Part shown: one piece after another, positions 1 through 9,823 of the stretch | Position numbering within the stretch: position 1 is the first letter of the stretch | Layout of the letters: every line of letters starts with the position of its first letter | From: a bacterium | GTDB taxonomy: Bacteria > Hydrothermota > Hydrothermia > LBFQ01 > DSFT01 | DNA: 53,728 bases | Direction of reading: 5' to 3' | Assembly: GCA_030550205.1 (NCBI GenBank) | Contig: JAUQPS010000002.1 | Location: 1-53,728 of the forward strand | Program-made: the position numbers and the translations under genes | Notes under the pieces: model-generated | What the model saw: the letters and a program-made list of their open reading frames with translations, nothing else | The model's database searches: none | What the model was told of the DNA's origin: nothing

Positions 1-1
1 T

Positions 2-403
2 GAGATTGAGAAGTTAAGAAATTTTGATTTGATAGAAAGGAGATTGAATGAAATTTTGAGTGTTGAGCCTTGTAATGAAGATGTTAGATTAAATCAAATG
101 ATATTGTTTTATAATTTAAGAAGATATCAAAAAGCTGATAGTTTAGCAATGTTTTTAAAAGAGAATTGTTATATAAATGCTCAAATATATCATGTTTGGG
201 CATTAGTTTTATGGAAGCTTAAAAATTATGATTTAGCTATAGAAAAGGCAAAAATTTCAGCATTATTGTCAGAGAGCGATGCTTATTGGACATTATCAGC
301 GATGTATTATTTAAAAGGAGATAAATTTAAAAGCCTTGAATATCAAATAATTGCTCAAAATAAAAAAGCAAGTAATGTTTATGCTCTTAGTCTTTTTAAG
401 TGA
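2..403 (+). CDS. TPR-type protein, 3' part only
   Basis: The reading frame is open from the left edge (first full codon at base 2) to a TGA after Lys124 of the visible part, so the 5' end lies outside the window. The visible protein holds repeated helix pairs of TPR type, such as NYDLAIEKAKISALLSESDAYWTL followed by AMYYLKGDKFKSLEYQI in near-34-residue spacing. TPR arrays are protein-binding scaffolds, and no catalytic motif is visible. A TTG at 29 is not needed as a start. The 3' end abuts the dispersed repeat at about 397-560. The partner is unknown. Confidence 0.55.
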   Translation, partial: EIEKLRNFDLIERRLNEILSVEPCNEDVRLNQMILFYNLRRYQKADSLAMFLKENCYINAQIYHVWALVLWKLKNYDLAIEKAKISALLSESDAYWTLSAMYYLKGDKFKSLEYQIIAQNKKASNVYALSLFK

Positions 404-560
404 TTTAATTATGATTTAAAATTTTCGCACTGTGGTTTGGGACATTTGGTTAAGAAAGATTGATAAAAGGAAGTTGAATATGTTTATTATTTCAAAAGAG
501 ATATTTGATTATAGAGGGGGGGGGGTTAGGATTATATAATTTCTTTTTAATTCAGAAAGG
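397..560 (+). repeat. Dispersed repeat copy 1, with a 35-codon ORF (432-539)
   Basis: This stretch matches 52470-52617 at the other end of the window, same strand. Shared blocks include TTTAAAATTTT, TGGTTAAGAAAGATTG, GTTTATTATTT, TTGATTATAGAGG and a poly-G run (10 G at 516-525 here, 7 G in the other copy). Both copies can be read from a GTG 9 nt after a TAAAAT box. The encoded peptides share IWLRKI, RK, FII, KEI and DYRGG, and the G-run difference is a multiple of three. It may be a small gene, a mobile-element remnant or a transcribed non-coding element. Many differences are amino-acid changing, so coding is unproven. Confidence 0.6.
415..425 (+). promoter_or_regulatory. TTTAAAATTTT -10 box of repeat copy 1
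   Basis: The 11-mer matches the box found before many genes in this window. TAAAAT (417-422) ends 9 nt before the GTG at 432. Confidence 0.5.
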
Positions 561-623
561 AAGAGAGATTACTAAAATTTTAAATAAAATATATCCGTTG
601 ATAGTTGCTGGATGTATAGATGC

Positions 624-634
624 TTTAACATTTT
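624..634 (+). promoter_or_regulatory. -10 box for the ABC transporter unit
   Basis: GCTTTAACATTTT is a one-base variant of the common box. TAACAT (626-631) ends 9 nt before the ATG at 641, and there is no Shine-Dalgarno sequence, so a leaderless transcript is predicted. Confidence 0.5.
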
Positions 635-640
635 CAGCCT

Positions 641-2176
641 ATGAAAAGCAATTTTAAAAAAGCTTTATACTTTTTAGGAGATGAATGGAAAGAATTCTTA
701 TTATTTTTACTTGCACTTTGTCTCTTATTTGCAGTAGAAGCAATTGCTCATCCTTTAATGGTTAAATTTATCTTTGATGAAGCTACAATTAATAAAAATT
801 TTAAAGTATTTTTAATTTTAGTAATTGTGTTTTTATTAATAGGAATAATTATCAATTTCACAGGTTGGTTATTAGAATTATGGGGTAAGCGTTTTGAAAA
901 TAAAGTAATAAGTAAAGTTGTTGAAAAGATGTTAAAATCTTATTATAATAAAGATTATAATTCTATACTTCAAAAGGGAGAGGGTTATTTTGTAGGTAGA
1001 GTATATAAAGATGTAACAGAAGCTTTTATACCATTTATAAAATCAATAAGAGAAATGAGTGTAAATTTAACAAGGGTAATATCTTTTTTGGGTGTTCTTA
1101 TTTATATTTCTTGGCAGGCAACATTAACCATAATAGGTCTTATTCCTTTTATTGTATATTTCTCAAATTTACTCTCACAAAAAATAAAATCAGCAACTAT
1201 GGTAGAAAGAGAAAGTGAAAGTAATTTTATAAATGTATTAAACAAAAGTATTTCTTCTTATAAATTAGTTAATATCTATGGCGTTTTACCAAAAGTTTTA
1301 GAAGGCACAATTTTTAGCTTATTAAATTATTTAAATGCCCTATATAGAAATTTTAAATTAATAACTACTTATAGAACAGGTGTTGATCTTATAATGAATA
1401 TATCTGACTCTTTCTCTTTGATTGTAGGTGCAATTTTTGTATTCCAAGGAAAGTTAACATTTGGTGGATATCTTGCTTTTGTTACAGCATTTTGGAGAGC
1501 AGTTACCGCAGTTTCAGAATTTTTCAGACCTATTGGTGAATTAAGTAGAAGTTTTACTGTAATAAATAGATTATATGAATTTGAAAAAGAGGGAAGAAGG
1601 GAATTTTATGAGAAAGGAAATGAAGTTGTTCTTGAAAATGTTTATTTTTCATATGATAAAAATGTTTTATTAAAAGAATTTTCTCTTAAAATAAAGAGTG
1701 GAGAAAGAGTGCTTATTTTGGGACCAAATGGTTCAGGTAAAACAACTATTGCAAATATAATTTCTGGTTTGCTTTCACCACAAAAAGGAAAAGTAATTTT
1801 GCCTGAGAGAATTTCATCCCTTACACTTCCTTTTGAATTTCCATTATTAAAAATAAAAGAATTACCTATTGATAAAGATTTATTAAGAGATTTTAAACTT
1901 GATGAATTTCTTGAAAATTATCCTGATGAATTATCAGTAGGACAAAGACAAAAATTATCTATTGCCCTTGCTCTTTCAAAAGAAGCTGATTTATATATTT
2001 TTGATGAGCCCCTTGCTAATTTAGACAAAGAAAGTAATCCATTAATTATGAAAAAGATATTAGAAAAGACAAAAGGTAAAACCTTAATTGTTATAATGCA
2101 TAAGGGTGAGGAGTGGTATCCATATTTTGACAAAATTTTAAATATAGAGGAAATGAAAAAGGAGGGGGTTGTATGA
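641..2176 (+). CDS. ABC transporter, fused permease-ATPase (MsbA/exporter type)
   Basis: This is a half-transporter of 511 residues in which an N-terminal membrane domain (about 1-310, several hydrophobic helices) is followed by a nucleotide-binding domain. Walker A GPNGSGKTT is near residue 361, the signature is LSVGQ near 431, Walker B LYIFDEP near 452 and the H-loop histidine near 486. Family members work as dimers in the inner membrane, exporting lipids, peptides or drugs; the substrate here is unknown. The ATPase domain is unusually short between Walker A and the signature, and no clear Q-loop glutamine is visible. The stop overlaps the next start (ATGA), suggesting co-expression with the outer-membrane protein downstream. 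Confidence 0.85.
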   Translation: MKSNFKKALYFLGDEWKEFLLFLLALCLLFAVEAIAHPLMVKFIFDEATINKNFKVFLILVIVFLLIGIIINFTGWLLELWGKRFENKVISKVVEKMLKSYYNKDYNSILQKGEGYFVGRVYKDVTEAFIPFIKSIREMSVNLTRVISFLGVLIYISWQATLTIIGLIPFIVYFSNLLSQKIKSATMVERESESNFINVLNKSISSYKLVNIYGVLPKVLEGTIFSLLNYLNALYRNFKLITTYRTGVDLIMNISDSFSLIVGAIFVFQGKLTFGGYLAFVTAFWRAVTAVSEFFRPIGELSRSFTVINRLYEFEKEGRREFYEKGNEVVLENVYFSYDKNVLLKEFSLKIKSGERVLILGPNGSGKTTIANIISGLLSPQKGKVILPERISSLTLPFEFPLLKIKELPIDKDLLRDFKLDEFLENYPDELSVGQRQKLSIALALSKEADLYIFDEPLANLDKESNPLIMKKILEKTKGKTLIVIMHKGEEWYPYFDKILNIEEMKKEGVV

Positions 2177-4356
2177 TTAGCTTTTTTGTTATTGTATCTC
2201 TTGAAACGATATCTCTATCAAAGTTTAAAGAAGGTGAAATTATAATTGATGGGGTTATATCCGAAGAAGCTTGGAATAAGGTTTCTCCAATTACTGAATT
2301 TTTTGAATTTCGACCAGTTGAAGGGGGAAAGCCATCTTTTAAAACTGAGCTATTCTTAGGATATGATAATAATAATTTATATGTTGCTTTCAAGTGCTAT
2401 GATGATATGAAAACAGTTAGAAAAACGCTAACCAAAAGAGATGAACTTTCAACCGATGATATGGTTTGGTTTGAACTTGATATTTATGGGAAGGGAGAAA
2501 GTTATATTTTTGGAACAAATCCCTTAGGGGTTCAATTTGATGGGAAAAGAGTGCCACCTAATTTTTCAGAGGACTATTCCTTTGATACATATTTTGAAGT
2601 TAAATCTTTTATTTCTGATTCTTTTTGGTCTGCAGAATTTAAAATACCATTTTCATCTTTAAGATTTCAAAGTAAGGAAAAACAGGAATGGATACTTGTT
2701 GCTTTCAGATTAAGACCAAGAGAAACATTTATTATTTATACTTTTCCTTTAATTTCAAGAAATAATCCCCTTTTATCTGCACAAGGAGCAAGAATTATAA
2801 TTCCAGAGCGAATTTATTCAAGAGAGAAAAGGTATGATATAATCCCCTATTTAATAAGCTCTCAAAGTGGTATAAAAGAAATTGAATATCAAAATGATAA
2901 AGTAAAGTTTAATGCTGGTTTATCTGGAAAGATAGGGTTAAAAGAAAATTTGATTTTAGATTATGCACTAAATCCTGACTTTTCACAGATAGAAACAGAT
3001 ATTCCACAAATAGATGTTAATACAACATATGCTTTATATTATCCTGAGAAAAGACCTTTATTTATGGAAGGTTCAGAGTTTGCTACAACATCCTTAAATT
3101 TATTTTATACAAGGATGGTTAATAATCCCCTTTATGCTTTAAAACTTACAGGAAAAATTTCTCTTTTTGACTTATATTTCCTTTCATCTTATGATGAAAA
3201 TACAATTTATATCTTACCATTTGAAGATGCAAGCTTTAGTTTTTCAAGTAATAAAAAAAGTTTTATAAATTTTTTAAGAATGCGCTCAACATTTTTAAAT
3301 AATCAATCTTATATAGGTTTTTTAATAGGAGATAGAGAAGTAATAAGAGATTCTTTTGATAATGGATTTGGAAGAATTTTTGCATTTGATACAAGAATAA
3401 TATTTTTAAGGAATTATATTTTAGAGTATCAGGGAGGATATTCTTACGTTAAGGAGCCTGATGATACTGCTTTATTTCCTGGTATTGGAATAAATTTTAA
3501 AGAATATACTGATAGATTTGATGGTGAGAAATTCTCTGGTTATGCAAATTATTTATCATTTAGCTCTATTTTCAGGAACTTAGTTTTATCTTTATTTTAT
3601 AAAGAGAATTCAGAAGGTTTTCGTTCTGATATTGGATTTATAGAAAGGAACAATTTTAAAATAAAGGGAGTTTTAATAAATCCACGCTTTTATCCTAATA
3701 AATTTGGCTTTACTGAAATTAATTTCTGGACTAACTATACAAATGAAGAAAATTTTGAAGGAGTTTTAAAACAAGAGAAAATAACTTTTGGTTTTAGTTC
3801 TAATTTTTCTTTTTCACAATTAACATTTGGTAGTCAATATTCAATTGAAGATAAAAACACATTTAATATCTATTTTCTTGACTATTCAAAATTTAATGAT
3901 ATTTACACTTATTCTTTCTGGCTTAATGGGACTCCTTTTAAATTCTTAGATTTTCAACTTCGTTATAAGGAGGGTAAGGCTATATTTTACCAAATGGATA
4001 CTTTGCTTTATAATGCTACTTTATCAGGCTATTTTAACTTTAAATTTACAAGATTTGTTTTTTATGTAGGATTTGATAATCAAGTATTTTACTTGGAAAG
4101 ATATAAAGATAAAATAACGGAAGCTTTGGTTTTTTATAGTGGATTAAATTATAGTTTTACAGATAAAGTTTTTACAAGAATAAATATCACATATTATAAG
4201 GACTTGTTTGGAATTTATCCCTTATTTACATATCAGCTTAATCCTTTTACAGTGTTTTATCTTGGTGCGAATATAAATGCTATGAAATATGGGAATAAGC
4301 TTGAAGGTGAAAATCATCAGATATTTTTGAAATTCCAATATATGTTTAAAATTTAG
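2173..4356 (+). CDS. CBM9-like / DUF5916 outer-membrane protein
   Basis: A 727-residue protein. After a short hydrophobic N-terminus (MISFFVIVS) comes a CBM9-like beta-sandwich at about 15-200 (IDGVISEEAWNKVSP, then LFLGYDNNNLYVAFKCYDD). It is followed by a long stretch of alternating aromatic/hydrophobic strands ending in FLKFQYMFKI, as in DUF5916 beta-barrels. In this family the N-terminal domain is thought to bind carbohydrate and the rest to form an outer-membrane barrel. A strong Shine-Dalgarno (GGAGG) precedes the ATG. The 4-nt overlap with the ABC gene suggests translational coupling. The export signal lacks positive charge at its start. Confidence 0.8.
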   Translation: MISFFVIVSLETISLSKFKEGEIIIDGVISEEAWNKVSPITEFFEFRPVEGGKPSFKTELFLGYDNNNLYVAFKCYDDMKTVRKTLTKRDELSTDDMVWFELDIYGKGESYIFGTNPLGVQFDGKRVPPNFSEDYSFDTYFEVKSFISDSFWSAEFKIPFSSLRFQSKEKQEWILVAFRLRPRETFIIYTFPLISRNNPLLSAQGARIIIPERIYSREKRYDIIPYLISSQSGIKEIEYQNDKVKFNAGLSGKIGLKENLILDYALNPDFSQIETDIPQIDVNTTYALYYPEKRPLFMEGSEFATTSLNLFYTRMVNNPLYALKLTGKISLFDLYFLSSYDENTIYILPFEDASFSFSSNKKSFINFLRMRSTFLNNQSYIGFLIGDREVIRDSFDNGFGRIFAFDTRIIFLRNYILEYQGGYSYVKEPDDTALFPGIGINFKEYTDRFDGEKFSGYANYLSFSSIFRNLVLSLFYKENSEGFRSDIGFIERNNFKIKGVLINPRFYPNKFGFTEINFWTNYTNEENFEGVLKQEKITFGFSSNFSFSQLTFGSQYSIEDKNTFNIYFLDYSKFNDIYTYSFWLNGTPFKFLDFQLRYKEGKAIFYQMDTLLYNATLSGYFNFKFTRFVFYVGFDNQVFYLERYKDKITEALVFYSGLNYSFTDKVFTRINITYYKDLFGIYPLFTYQLNPFTVFYLGANINAMKYGNKLEGENHQIFLKFQYMFKI

Positions 4357-4370
4357 ATGCTCCTTTTTAA

Positions 4371-4413
4371 TTTGACAACTTGAAATTTGACCCCCCGTGT
4401 ACTTTAAAATTTT
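4371..4413 (+). promoter_or_regulatory. rRNA promoter with upstream box
   Basis: TTTGACAACTTGAAATTT (4371-4388) is followed 27 nt after TTGACA by the TAAAAT core (4405-4410) within TTTAAAATTTT. The same upstream box, one base different and at exactly the same distance, lies before the repeat at 52.5 kb (52452-52494). TTGAAA (4380-4385) sits 17 nt before TTTAAA and may act as the -35. It lies about 60 nt upstream of the mature 16S start. Confidence 0.65.
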
Positions 4414-4423
4414 CACACTTACC

Positions 4424-4454
4424 GACTGGCTATATACAGGTCAGGTAGTATACC
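4424..4454 (+). other. 5' arm of the 16S processing stem
   Basis: This segment pairs with 6032-6064. From GGCTATATACAG to GTATACC, 27 consecutive positions pair, with three G-U wobbles. Such a stem is the usual RNase III substrate that releases pre-16S rRNA. Confidence 0.85.
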
Positions 4455-4473
4455 CCGAGTAATAAACCTTTTC

Positions 4474-6013
<1,540 letters not shown>

Positions 6014-6031
6014 ATAAGGAAAATAAGTAAG

Positions 6032-6064
6032 GGTATGCTACCTGGTCTGTATATAGCCTAAGTC
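6032..6064 (+). other. 3' arm of the 16S processing stem
   Basis: Complementary to 4424-4454. It closes a long helix around the 16S gene alone and lies before tRNA-Ala, so 16S can be excised without any linked 23S. Confidence 0.85.
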
Positions 6065-6084
6065 TTACTATCAATTAACTATCA

Positions 6085-6157
6085 GGGGCGGTAGCTCAGT
6101 TGGGAGAGCGTCCGTTTCGCAGGCGGAAGGTCGCCGGTTCAAATCCGGTCCGCTCCA
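6085..6157 (+). tRNA. tRNA-Ala (anticodon CGC)
   Basis: A 73-nt cloverleaf: acceptor GGGGCGG pairs with CCGCTCC and includes the G3-U70 alanine identity pair. The anticodon stem TCCGT/GCGGA encloses loop TTCGCAG, with anticodon CGC at 6118-6120. The T-arm is GCCGG TTCAAAT CCGGT and the discriminator is A. CCA is not encoded. It sits in the usual 16S spacer position, but the expected 23S is absent. Its last 19 bases overlap, antisense, the 3' end of the convergent nucleotidyltransferase gene. Confidence 0.95.
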
Positions 6158-7119
6158 CAAATTTTCCCAAAATCTCCAAGAATAATTTTCCCTTTTACAT
6201 TTGAAATTTCACAATTTGAACCAATAATAGAATTTTCAATATTCACATTTAGAACTTTTGAATTTTCCATAATTATAGAATTTCTTATAGATGAATTCTT
6301 AATAATTACTCCTTCTGAAATATCTACAAAAGGTCCTATTATTGAATTTTCAATTATACAATTTTCTCCTATAAAAACAGGTTCAATAATTTTTGAATTT
6401 ATTATATTTGATAGAATTTTTGTTCCATTTTCCTTTAAAATATACTCCATAGTTTCTAAATATGTTTCTATTTTCCCACAATCTTGCCAATAATCAATTC
6501 TTAATGCTTTTAATTTATAATCGCTTTGAATAAGAATTTTTAAAGCATCTGTTAATTGATATTCATTTTTTGTTTTTATATTCTTTTCATATAATTTTTC
6601 AATTGCTTCTTTCAATTTTTTGCTATCTTTTATATAATATATTCCTGCAATTGCTAAATTAGTTTTTGGATTATCTGGTTTTTCTTCAAGATCTATTATA
6701 TATTCATTTTCTAAAACAACTATTCCAAATCTTTTAGGTTCTTCAACTTCCTTTACTGCTAAAAAATCTTCTTTAAAGTCAAATTTTCCATCATATAAAG
6801 CATCTGGCAAGACAATCAAAATATCACTATCAATATCTTTTATACCCATATAAACTGCATCTGCTAAACCTTTTGGTTCCTTTTGAATTCTATAAGAAGT
6901 ATTCTTATAAATGTTCCTTAAAAACTCATATGTATTATATCCAAATTCATCATCTGATATTATTATTATAATTTCTTCAAAATCACACCAATTTTTCATC
7001 TTATCAAATAGGTGCTCTATAATAGGTTTTGAGTAAATTCTTAATAGGGATTTTGATCTATATAAACTAAAAGGTCTTAATCTTGTTCCTTTACCTGCAC
7101 TTGGTAATATAACTTTCAT
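6139..7119 (-). CDS. Sugar-phosphate nucleotidyltransferase (RmlA-like, long form)
   Basis: MKVILPSAGKGTRLRPFS is the nucleotide-binding signature of NDP-sugar pyrophosphorylases, which join an NTP and a sugar 1-phosphate. SKPIIEHLFDKM, ILIVLPDALYDG and EEKP support this. About residues 240-320 form hexapeptide left-handed helix repeats (IIENSIIGPFVDI, SSIRNSIIMENSKVLNVNIENSI). A start at 7119 is chosen over an upstream one because it matches the family N-terminus and follows GGAGGGAATATAAA. It overlaps the PAP2 gene by ATGA. The final residues (GADRI) are encoded antisense to the tRNA-Ala 3' end, an unusual gene edge. The sugar is not predictable. Confidence 0.85.
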   Translation of the reverse strand: MKVILPSAGKGTRLRPFSLYRSKSLLRIYSKPIIEHLFDKMKNWCDFEEIIIIISDDEFGYNTYEFLRNIYKNTSYRIQKEPKGLADAVYMGIKDIDSDILIVLPDALYDGKFDFKEDFLAVKEVEEPKRFGIVVLENEYIIDLEEKPDNPKTNLAIAGIYYIKDSKKLKEAIEKLYEKNIKTKNEYQLTDALKILIQSDYKLKALRIDYWQDCGKIETYLETMEYILKENGTKILSNIINSKIIEPVFIGENCIIENSIIGPFVDISEGVIIKNSSIRNSIIMENSKVLNVNIENSIIGSNCEISNVKGKIILGDFGKICGADRI

Positions 7120-7706
7120 TTTATATTCCCTCCTATTATAATTCCAAGCACCGCTCCTGCAATAACATCTGAAAACCAATGCTGATCTTTATAAATCCTT
7201 GCCATACCAACTCCAATAGCTAAGGAATAACTTAAAACACTTATAAATTTATTATTTAATTGTGATGATAAATAACTTGCTGTTGTAAATGCAATAATAG
7301 TATGTCCAGAGGGAAATGATTGATAATCATTATTTAAGTTAAATGTTTTAAATGAAAGAGAACCTTCATCTGTATAAGGTCTTGCTCTTCCAAAAATATA
7401 CTTTAATCCTAAAACAGTGCCACCACTTATTAAAAAGCTTTTTAAACCATTTATAGAGAATTTTTCTAATTTTTCATCGTTTTTTAGCTTTGAAATAAAA
7501 TATAAGACTGAATAGCCTATTATATGATATTGTCCTTCACCAAGCTCATTAAGAAAATTAAAACTTGAATTTAAAAAACCATTCTTATAATTTAAAGAAT
7601 AATTTCTAATCCTTTCATCTAAATTGAACATACTATATGGAACAAGTATATAACTTGTTGTTAATAAACTCATTTGAAAATCACTTAAACTTATTAAAAA
7701 TATCAT
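7116..7706 (-). CDS. PAP2-family phosphatase
   Basis: A 196-residue membrane phosphatase with the three PAP2 motifs: KYIFGRARPYT, SFPSGHT and ARIYKDQHWFSDV (catalytic His in HW). Hydrophobic segments lie between them. Family members remove phosphate from lipid phosphates such as undecaprenyl pyrophosphate or phosphatidylglycerol phosphate. It is coupled by 4-nt overlaps to the FHA gene upstream and the nucleotidyltransferase downstream. A lipid-carrier or envelope-polysaccharide role is an inference from these neighbours and the adjacent polysaccharide cluster. Confidence 0.85.
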   Translation of the reverse strand: MIFLISLSDFQMSLLTTSYILVPYSMFNLDERIRNYSLNYKNGFLNSSFNFLNELGEGQYHIIGYSVLYFISKLKNDEKLEKFSINGLKSFLISGGTVLGLKYIFGRARPYTDEGSLSFKTFNLNNDYQSFPSGHTIIAFTTASYLSSQLNNKFISVLSYSLAIGVGMARIYKDQHWFSDVIAGAVLGIIIGGNIK

Positions 7707-9292
7707 ATTTTACTGCCAAGTCTTACAATTGCTCGCTTTGCTCTTGTATTGTTTGGATCTAATCTTAAAATATCTGACCAAAGATTTAAAGACTCTTTAT
7801 ATCTTCCCTCTTTTTCAAGTTGTAAGGCTTGAATTTCTTTTTGGGCTAATTTTAAATAAAATTCTGCACTTGTATTATTTGGATCACTTTTTAAAATTTC
7901 CATTGCAAATTTTATAGTTCCTTCTAAATCTGCTTTATCTTCATATAATTCTTTAAGTTTTAATATAGCATTTACAGAACCAGAACCTGCTAATGGTTTT
8001 TCTGTTTCTGTCTTTATATCAAATTTACCAATTTCAGGAATATCTATTTTTATATCTGATGATATGGAAGGCTCTTTTATTTTTGTAGGTTTTAATTCAG
8101 ATTTAGTTTCTGGGATATTTGTTTCAAGTTCTATTCTTTTCTTTACTTCTGGAATTTCTGGTTTTGTTAATTCAGGCTCTTGGATATTAGTTTTTGTTTC
8201 TGCAATTTCAAGCAATTTTTGAGCCTCTTCTGTTTTTCCTTCTTTTTCTAATAATTTTGCGGTGCTTACAACTTCACTAACAAGCTTTGCTCTTAAAATT
8301 TGACTATATATTTCACTAAATAATTTATCTTCACCAAGAACATCTTCTACACTTTTAAGTTTTTCCTTTGCTTGACTTAAATTACCTTTGTTTAAATCTT
8401 CCTTTATTTTTAATACACTTTCCCAAGCATTTAATCTTTGCTTAGCTAACTTTTCAAGTAATTCCAAATCTGAACTTTTATTAAATTTTTTAGCATTTTC
8501 AAATTCATATAACGCATATTTTAATAAGCTTATTTTTTCTTCAATTTTATTACTTTCAAATGCCTTACTTAAACTTTCTTTTCCACTATTATAATGATAA
8601 TAAAATGTATTTATTTTATTTGATGTCCAAAAATATGTTGTTAAAATAGAAAGTAAAAATACCATTATACCTATTAATACAAATACAAATCTCTTTGAGG
8701 GTGTTTTATAAATTTCATGTTCTGGCTTTTCTTTTGGATTTACAAAAATTAATCTTGTTTTCCCAATTAGAATTTCATCTCCACTTTTTAACTCTTTTGC
8801 TTCCTTAAAAATTTTTCCATTTATTAAGGTTGGATTTTTTGCTTGTAAATCCTTCCAAATATACTTATCATTATCAATACTTAAAATTGCATGTTTTCTT
8901 GAAACATATTCATCCTCAATTATATAATCTGCTGATATATCTCTTCCTATAACACCTGCCTTTTCAACTTTTATCATACTTCCAGGATGATGACCAACTA
9001 TTACTCTAAAATATGGAACTTCAATTTTATTTAAGGCAATTTGAACTTTCAAATCTTCAACTTCTATAATATCTCCATCTTTTATTTCAGTTTTTCCAGT
9101 AAAAGTTTGTCCATTTAATTTAATTTCAGATATTACATTTAATATCCATTTTCCTTCTACATATGAAAAAGAAAAGTGCTTAGGAGACAATTTAGAATAT
9201 ACATAATCACAACCATTACTACTTCCAAAAACGAAATTCGTTTTATTTACTTTAATTTCACTATTTCCAATTTTTAAATGTAATTCAAGCAT
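7703..9292 (-). CDS. Membrane protein with two FHA domains and a TPR-like tail
   Basis: A 529-residue protein. Two FHA-like domains occupy about 1-90 and 95-185; the second is classical (GRDISADYIIEDEYVSRKHAIL, then NGKIF and DEILIGKTRLIFV). FHA domains bind phosphothreonine peptides. A single transmembrane helix follows near 205-227 (VFVLIGIMVFLLSIL). A Glu/Lys-rich part and a C-terminal TPR pair (LKLAQKEIQALQLEKEGR, then WSDILRLDPNNTRAKRAI) come next. The domain order suggests a cytoplasmic sensor joined to a periplasmic or helical module. No kinase or phosphatase gene is beside it. Confidence 0.8.
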   Translation of the reverse strand: MLELHLKIGNSEIKVNKTNFVFGSSNGCDYVYSKLSPKHFSFSYVEGKWILNVISEIKLNGQTFTGKTEIKDGDIIEVEDLKVQIALNKIEVPYFRVIVGHHPGSMIKVEKAGVIGRDISADYIIEDEYVSRKHAILSIDNDKYIWKDLQAKNPTLINGKIFKEAKELKSGDEILIGKTRLIFVNPKEKPEHEIYKTPSKRFVFVLIGIMVFLLSILTTYFWTSNKINTFYYHYNSGKESLSKAFESNKIEEKISLLKYALYEFENAKKFNKSSDLELLEKLAKQRLNAWESVLKIKEDLNKGNLSQAKEKLKSVEDVLGEDKLFSEIYSQILRAKLVSEVVSTAKLLEKEGKTEEAQKLLEIAETKTNIQEPELTKPEIPEVKKRIELETNIPETKSELKPTKIKEPSISSDIKIDIPEIGKFDIKTETEKPLAGSGSVNAILKLKELYEDKADLEGTIKFAMEILKSDPNNTSAEFYLKLAQKEIQALQLEKEGRYKESLNLWSDILRLDPNNTRAKRAIVRLGSKI

Positions 9293-9295
9293 AGC

Positions 9296-9823
9296 TTAAA
9301 TTTTAAAGGATAAAAATAAAACCCTTGTCTCACCCTTTATATAATCTTTATAAATTTTGTAATTTTCAATTTTTATATTTGTTTTTGATGAAAGTTGTAA
9401 TATAAACATACCATCTTCTTTTAATCTCATTTTTGCTAATCGTAAAAGCTGATTATAGAATTTATAATCATATGGTGGGTCTGCCAAAATAATATCAAAT
9501 TTATATTCATAGTTTCTTAAAAACTTTAATGCATCCATTTTTATAAAAACTGCCTTATTTTCATATTTTAGAATTTTTATATTTTCAAGAATTGCTTTTT
9601 GTGATGCTCTTGAAATATCTACAAATATACAGCTTTTTGCTCCTCTTGAAAGGGCTTCAAATCCAAGTGCTCCACTACCTGCAAAAATTTCAAGAATTTC
9701 TTTATTTATAATATAATCCCCAAGTGTATCAAATATGGATTTTTTTATAAATGAGCTTGTAGGTCTAATATCTTTTGGACTTTTTATAATAAATCCTTTT
9801 TTCTCTCCCCCTTCTATTCTCAC
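9296..9823 (-). CDS. rsmD: 16S rRNA (guanine966-N2)-methyltransferase RsmD
   Basis: A 175-residue Rossmann methyltransferase, the usual size for RsmD. Visible motifs are the SAM-binding EIFAGSGALGFEALSRGA (about 41-58) and the catalytic DPPY (ILADPPYDYKFY). The N-terminal PTSSFIKKSIFDTL corresponds to the family's RP-T---RE-LF segment. It methylates G966 of 16S rRNA in the decoding-site region. The GTG start lies in the end of the upstream gene. A TTTAAAATTT promoter box is encoded by its last codons. Confidence 0.9.
   Translation of the reverse strand: MRIEGGEKKGFIIKSPKDIRPTSSFIKKSIFDTLGDYIINKEILEIFAGSGALGFEALSRGAKSCIFVDISRASQKAILENIKILKYENKAVFIKMDALKFLRNYEYKFDIILADPPYDYKFYNQLLRLAKMRLKEDGMFILQLSSKTNIKIENYKIYKDYIKGETRVLFLSFKI
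9298..9308 (-). promoter_or_regulatory. -10 box before the FHA gene, inside the rsmD stop region
   Basis: Minus-strand CCTTTAAAATTT encodes the last residues of RsmD (SFKI, stop). Its TAAAAT ends 7 nt before the ATG at 9292, so an internal leaderless promoter is likely. Confidence 0.5.

Noticed and set aside
6158-6180. Intrinsic terminator after tRNA-Ala
   Set aside because: Only T-rich DNA without a stable GC hairpin; the region is the 3' end of the opposing gene.
7119-7179. Twenty-residue N-terminal extension of the nucleotidyltransferase
   Set aside because: It precedes the family start MKVILPSAGKGTRLRP, overlaps the PAP2 gene end, and GGAGGG lies directly before the internal ATG.
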